Shown: positions 62,001 through 64,000 of the stretch, piece after piece
How positions within the stretch are numbered: the first letter of the stretch is position 1
How the letters are laid out: every line of letters starts with the position of its first letter
From: Gemmiger formicilis
GTDB lineage: Bacteria > Bacillota > Clostridia > Oscillospirales > Ruminococcaceae
DNA length: 64,000 nt
Direction of reading: 5' to 3'
Assembly: GCF_016900095.1 (NCBI RefSeq)
Contig: NZ_JACJJP010000005.1
Span: 62,001-126,000 of the forward strand
Program-made: the position numbers and the translations under genes
Notes under the pieces: generated by a model
Databases searched by the model: none
Told to the model about the DNA's origin: nothing
Seen by the model: only the letters and a program-made list of their open reading frames with translations

Positions 62001-62747
62001 ATGAGTTACCAAAAGGAATGGCTGCTTCTGGAAGCCAACGATGAAGTGGATGAAATTGAACACCGGGACCCCAGCGAGGAATACCGGTTCTACCGGGCGG
62101 TGGCCGGGGGCGATGTGGACTATGTGCGCCATAATTGCGAGCTGGGCCGCTTCCGGGAGGGGGAGGGCGTAGGCCAGCTTTCCCGGGACCCGGTGCTGAA
62201 CCTGAAATACCATTTCGTCATCACCACGGCCATGATCACCCGGCTGTGCGGCCAGCGCGGCATGGAGCTGGAACAGGCTTTCCGCCTCAGCGATTTTTAC
62301 ATCCAGAAGCTGGACGACCTGCACACAGCCGACGAGGTCTGCGCCTTGCACGACGAGATGGTGATGGACATCACCAAAAAGATGCGCAAGAACCTGCGCA
62401 GCGACACCAACTCCAAACATATCAACGAAGGCAAGGAGTACATCTACGCCCACATCAAGGAGCGGATCACCATCGAGGACCTGGCCGACGAGCTGGGGGT
62501 GTCGGCCAGCTATCTCTCCCGGCTGTTCAAAAAGGAGACCGGCATGTCGGTGTCGGCCTACATCCGCCAGCAGAAGATCGAGATGGCCAAGAACCTGCTG
62601 CGGTTCAGCGACAGTTCCCTCATCGACATTGCCAACCAGCTGGCCTTTTCCTCCCAGAGCCATTTCATCCAGCAGTTCCGGGAGGTCACCGGCATGACCC
62701 CCAAGAAGTACCGGGACGAAAGCCGCCTGAACCCCTGGGACGACTGA
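62001..62747 (+). CDS. AraC-family transcriptional regulator
   Basis: 248 residues. The N-terminal 140 residues form a helical sensing domain of the type common in Firmicutes AraC proteins (EYRFYRAVAGGDVDYVRHNC, VITTAMITRLCGQRGMELEQ). The C-terminal two-HTH domain contains LADELGVSASYLSRLFKKET and IANQLAFSSQSHFIQQFREV. It is divergent from the importer/GH3 operon, which it probably activates. It is convergent with the GH94 gene across a shared terminator. Confidence 0.9.
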   Translation: MSYQKEWLLLEANDEVDEIEHRDPSEEYRFYRAVAGGDVDYVRHNCELGRFREGEGVGQLSRDPVLNLKYHFVITTAMITRLCGQRGMELEQAFRLSDFYIQKLDDLHTADEVCALHDEMVMDITKKMRKNLRSDTNSKHINEGKEYIYAHIKERITIEDLADELGVSASYLSRLFKKETGMSVSAYIRQQKIEMAKNLLRFSDSSLIDIANQLAFSSQSHFIQQFREVTGMTPKKYRDESRLNPWDD

Positions 62748-62755
62748 AAACCGCA

Positions 62756-62788
62756 AAACAGCCCCCGCCATACGGCGGGGGCTGTTTC
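62756..62788. terminator. Bidirectional terminator
   Basis: Stem ACAGCCCCCGCC / GGCGGGGGCTGT with loop ATAC and a short T-rich tail. Lies between the AraC and GH94 genes. Confidence 0.85.
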
Positions 62789-62815
62789 TTTAGAGCGGGT
62801 GCCGGGCAAGAGAGA

Positions 62816-64000
62816 TCACAGCACCAGCAGGATGTCGTTTTCGGCCTGCAGCTTGTCAGCAGGCAGGTAGTTGTCGGGCAGGGCCTCCCCGTTGAGGGTC
62901 AGGCTGGCAAAGCCGCTCTCCTTGCCCTGGGGATTTTCCACCCGGATGTGCAGCTTTTTGCCCCGGAAGTCCTTGTCCATGGTAAAGCTCTTCCAGCCGG
63001 AAGGCACCGCGGGGGCCAGCCGCAGACCGTTCAGGTCGGGGCGCAGGCCCAGGATGCCCTCCACGCAGCCCACCATGACGGTGGACGCCGTGCCGGTGAG
63101 CCAGTGCACCTGGGAGCGGCCGAAGTGGGCGCTGGCCGGGCCCTCGGTGAACTGGCCGTAGCAGTAGGGCTCCAGGCGGCGCACTTCCGCCCGGTCGTTC
63201 TGGGCGGCGGGGGCGTTCTCGGTAAAGTAGGTGAAGGCCCGGTCCCCGTGGCCGCAGAGGGCTTCGGCCAGGATCAGCCACCCCTGGGACTGGGAGAAGA
63301 TGCCGGCATTTTCCTTGGTGCCGGGGTTGTAGATCACCGCCAGGGCGCCCTCAAAGGCATGGGCGTGGTAGGGCGGGTCCATGAGCACCGCGCCGTAGGC
63401 GGTGTTCAGCCGGTCGTAGACCTGGGCCATGGCCCGGTCGGCCTGGTCCTTGTCCGCCAGCCCGCTGATGACCGCCCAGCTCTGGGGGTTCAGCCAGAGG
63501 TTGGCCTCCGGGTCGGCGGCGGCGCCGATGCGCTGGCCCTCCTCGGTAAAGCCGCGGATGAACCGGTCGCCGTCCCAGCAAAGGGACTGGATCTTCCGGG
63601 CGGTATCGGTCATCGTTTCTTCCAGATGGCGGCAGGCGGCCTCGTCCCCCCGGTCGGCGGCAAAACGGCGCAGGATCTCGAGGGCATAGTAGAACTGCAG
63701 CGCCACAAAGGTGGACTCGCCGTTGGCGCCCAGCCGCAGGCAGTCGTTCCAGTCGGCGTAGAGCCCGGCGGGCAGGCCGTGGGGGCCCAGATGATCCAGC
63801 GAGAACTGCACCGCCCGCTTCAGGTGCTCGTAGACGGTGCCCTCGTCCCTGTTGGCAAAGGGGATGACCTCATCGAGGAAGGCTTTGTCCCCCGTCTCGG
63901 CCACATACTTGTAGACGGTGGGGAAGAGCCACAGGGCATCGTCGGCGCGGTAGGCCGGGTGGCCGGTCTCCGCCACATAGGAGGCATCGTCGGGGGTGTC
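62816..64000 (-). CDS. GH94 glycoside phosphorylase (cellobiose-phosphorylase family), C-terminal part
   Basis: The gene runs off the right edge; about 395 codons are visible. The catalytic acid lies in LYADWNDCL, as in GH94 enzymes, with downstream YYALEILRRFA, NPQSWAVISGLAD, GIFSQSQGWLILAEAL and the C-terminal jelly-roll VGCVEGILGLRPDLNGLRLA. GH94 enzymes split beta-glucosides such as cellobiose, cellodextrins or 1,2-beta-oligoglucans with phosphate. The pairing with GH3 and an importer resembles the Listeria 1,2-beta-oligoglucan locus, but linkage specificity cannot be read from this part. Confidence 0.88.
   Translation of the reverse strand, partial: DTPDDASYVAETGHPAYRADDALWLFPTVYKYVAETGDKAFLDEVIPFANRDEGTVYEHLKRAVQFSLDHLGPHGLPAGLYADWNDCLRLGANGESTFVALQFYYALEILRRFAADRGDEAACRHLEETMTDTARKIQSLCWDGDRFIRGFTEEGQRIGAAADPEANLWLNPQSWAVISGLADKDQADRAMAQVYDRLNTAYGAVLMDPPYHAHAFEGALAVIYNPGTKENAGIFSQSQGWLILAEALCGHGDRAFTYFTENAPAAQNDRAEVRRLEPYCYGQFTEGPASAHFGRSQVHWLTGTASTVMVGCVEGILGLRPDLNGLRLAPAVPSGWKSFTMDKDFRGKKLHIRVENPQGKESGFASLTLNGEALPDNYLPADKLQAENDILLVL

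Overview
The window is a GC-rich stretch of a Gram-positive anaerobe, most likely a gut Clostridia of the Oscillospirales (Faecalibacterium / Subdoligranulum / Gemmiger-like). That placement is an inference from Firmicutes-type ribosome binding sites, carbohydrate ABC importers encoded without their own ATPase, AraC and LytTR regulators, an L-cysteine desulfidase, GH3/GH94/GH88 enzymes and a thioredoxin reductase that lacks the NADPH motif. No rRNA gene, complete tRNA or CRISPR array was found.

Layout. (1) 0.1-6.7 kb: small accessory genes. These are an XRE regulator, a zinc-ribbon envelope protein with a frameshift, two small membrane proteins, an AlkZ-related protein, a second XRE regulator, a SLOG-fold protein, and a minus-strand trio of helicase remnant, DUF6998 nuclease-like protein and MazG-like NTP pyrophosphohydrolase, followed by an alpha/beta hydrolase. 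(2) 7.3-26.85 kb: a block bounded by two identical 54-bp copies of the 3' half of a tRNA (probably tRNA-Arg CCG). It holds two 310-bp tandem modules, a TetR/YhgE pair, a decayed RepA/XRE pair, a MITE, an M16 peptidase, a cysteine desulfidase, an operon with two ABC exporter halves, a secreted protein and a LytTR regulator, and a redox-folding operon (thioredoxin reductase-like, YitT, trigger-factor-like, thioredoxin). (3) 26.9-55.4 kb: a second block. It starts with two tyrosine integrases, a RepA-like ATPase, a ParR-like protein and an XRE gene, several of them broken. Next come an IS1182 relic and a run of gene relics. After that is an eight-gene glycosaminoglycan-type operon (two heparinase II/III family lyases, a Cys-type sulfatase, a GH88 unsaturated glucuronyl hydrolase, a solute-binding protein, two permeases and a membrane AraC regulator). 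It ends with a mobilisation module (truncated relaxase, MobC, oriT-like region, second RepA-like ATPase) and a carbohydrate-gene fragment cut at both ends. (4) 55.9-64 kb: a beta-glucoside operon with a domain-permuted GH3, two permeases, a solute-binding protein, an AraC regulator and a GH94 phosphorylase that runs off the window.

Mobile architecture. The two tRNA-derived sites (7.3 and 26.8 kb) and a third, partial site at 55.4 kb each carry a TTGACCACC motif exactly 153 bp before the sequence AGTTCTCCGACC. The simplest reading is a tandem array of related integrated elements. The 26.9-55.4 kb block would then be cargo-bearing, with the glycosaminoglycan operon inside it. The two RepA-like genes have diverged protein sequences, yet both end in 9-bp-period TGACG/CGTCA repeats arranged as an inverted array. 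I consider this conserved repeat architecture the most interesting undescribed signal in the window. Several otherwise intact genes are broken at G or C homopolymers, which could be assembly error or real slippage.
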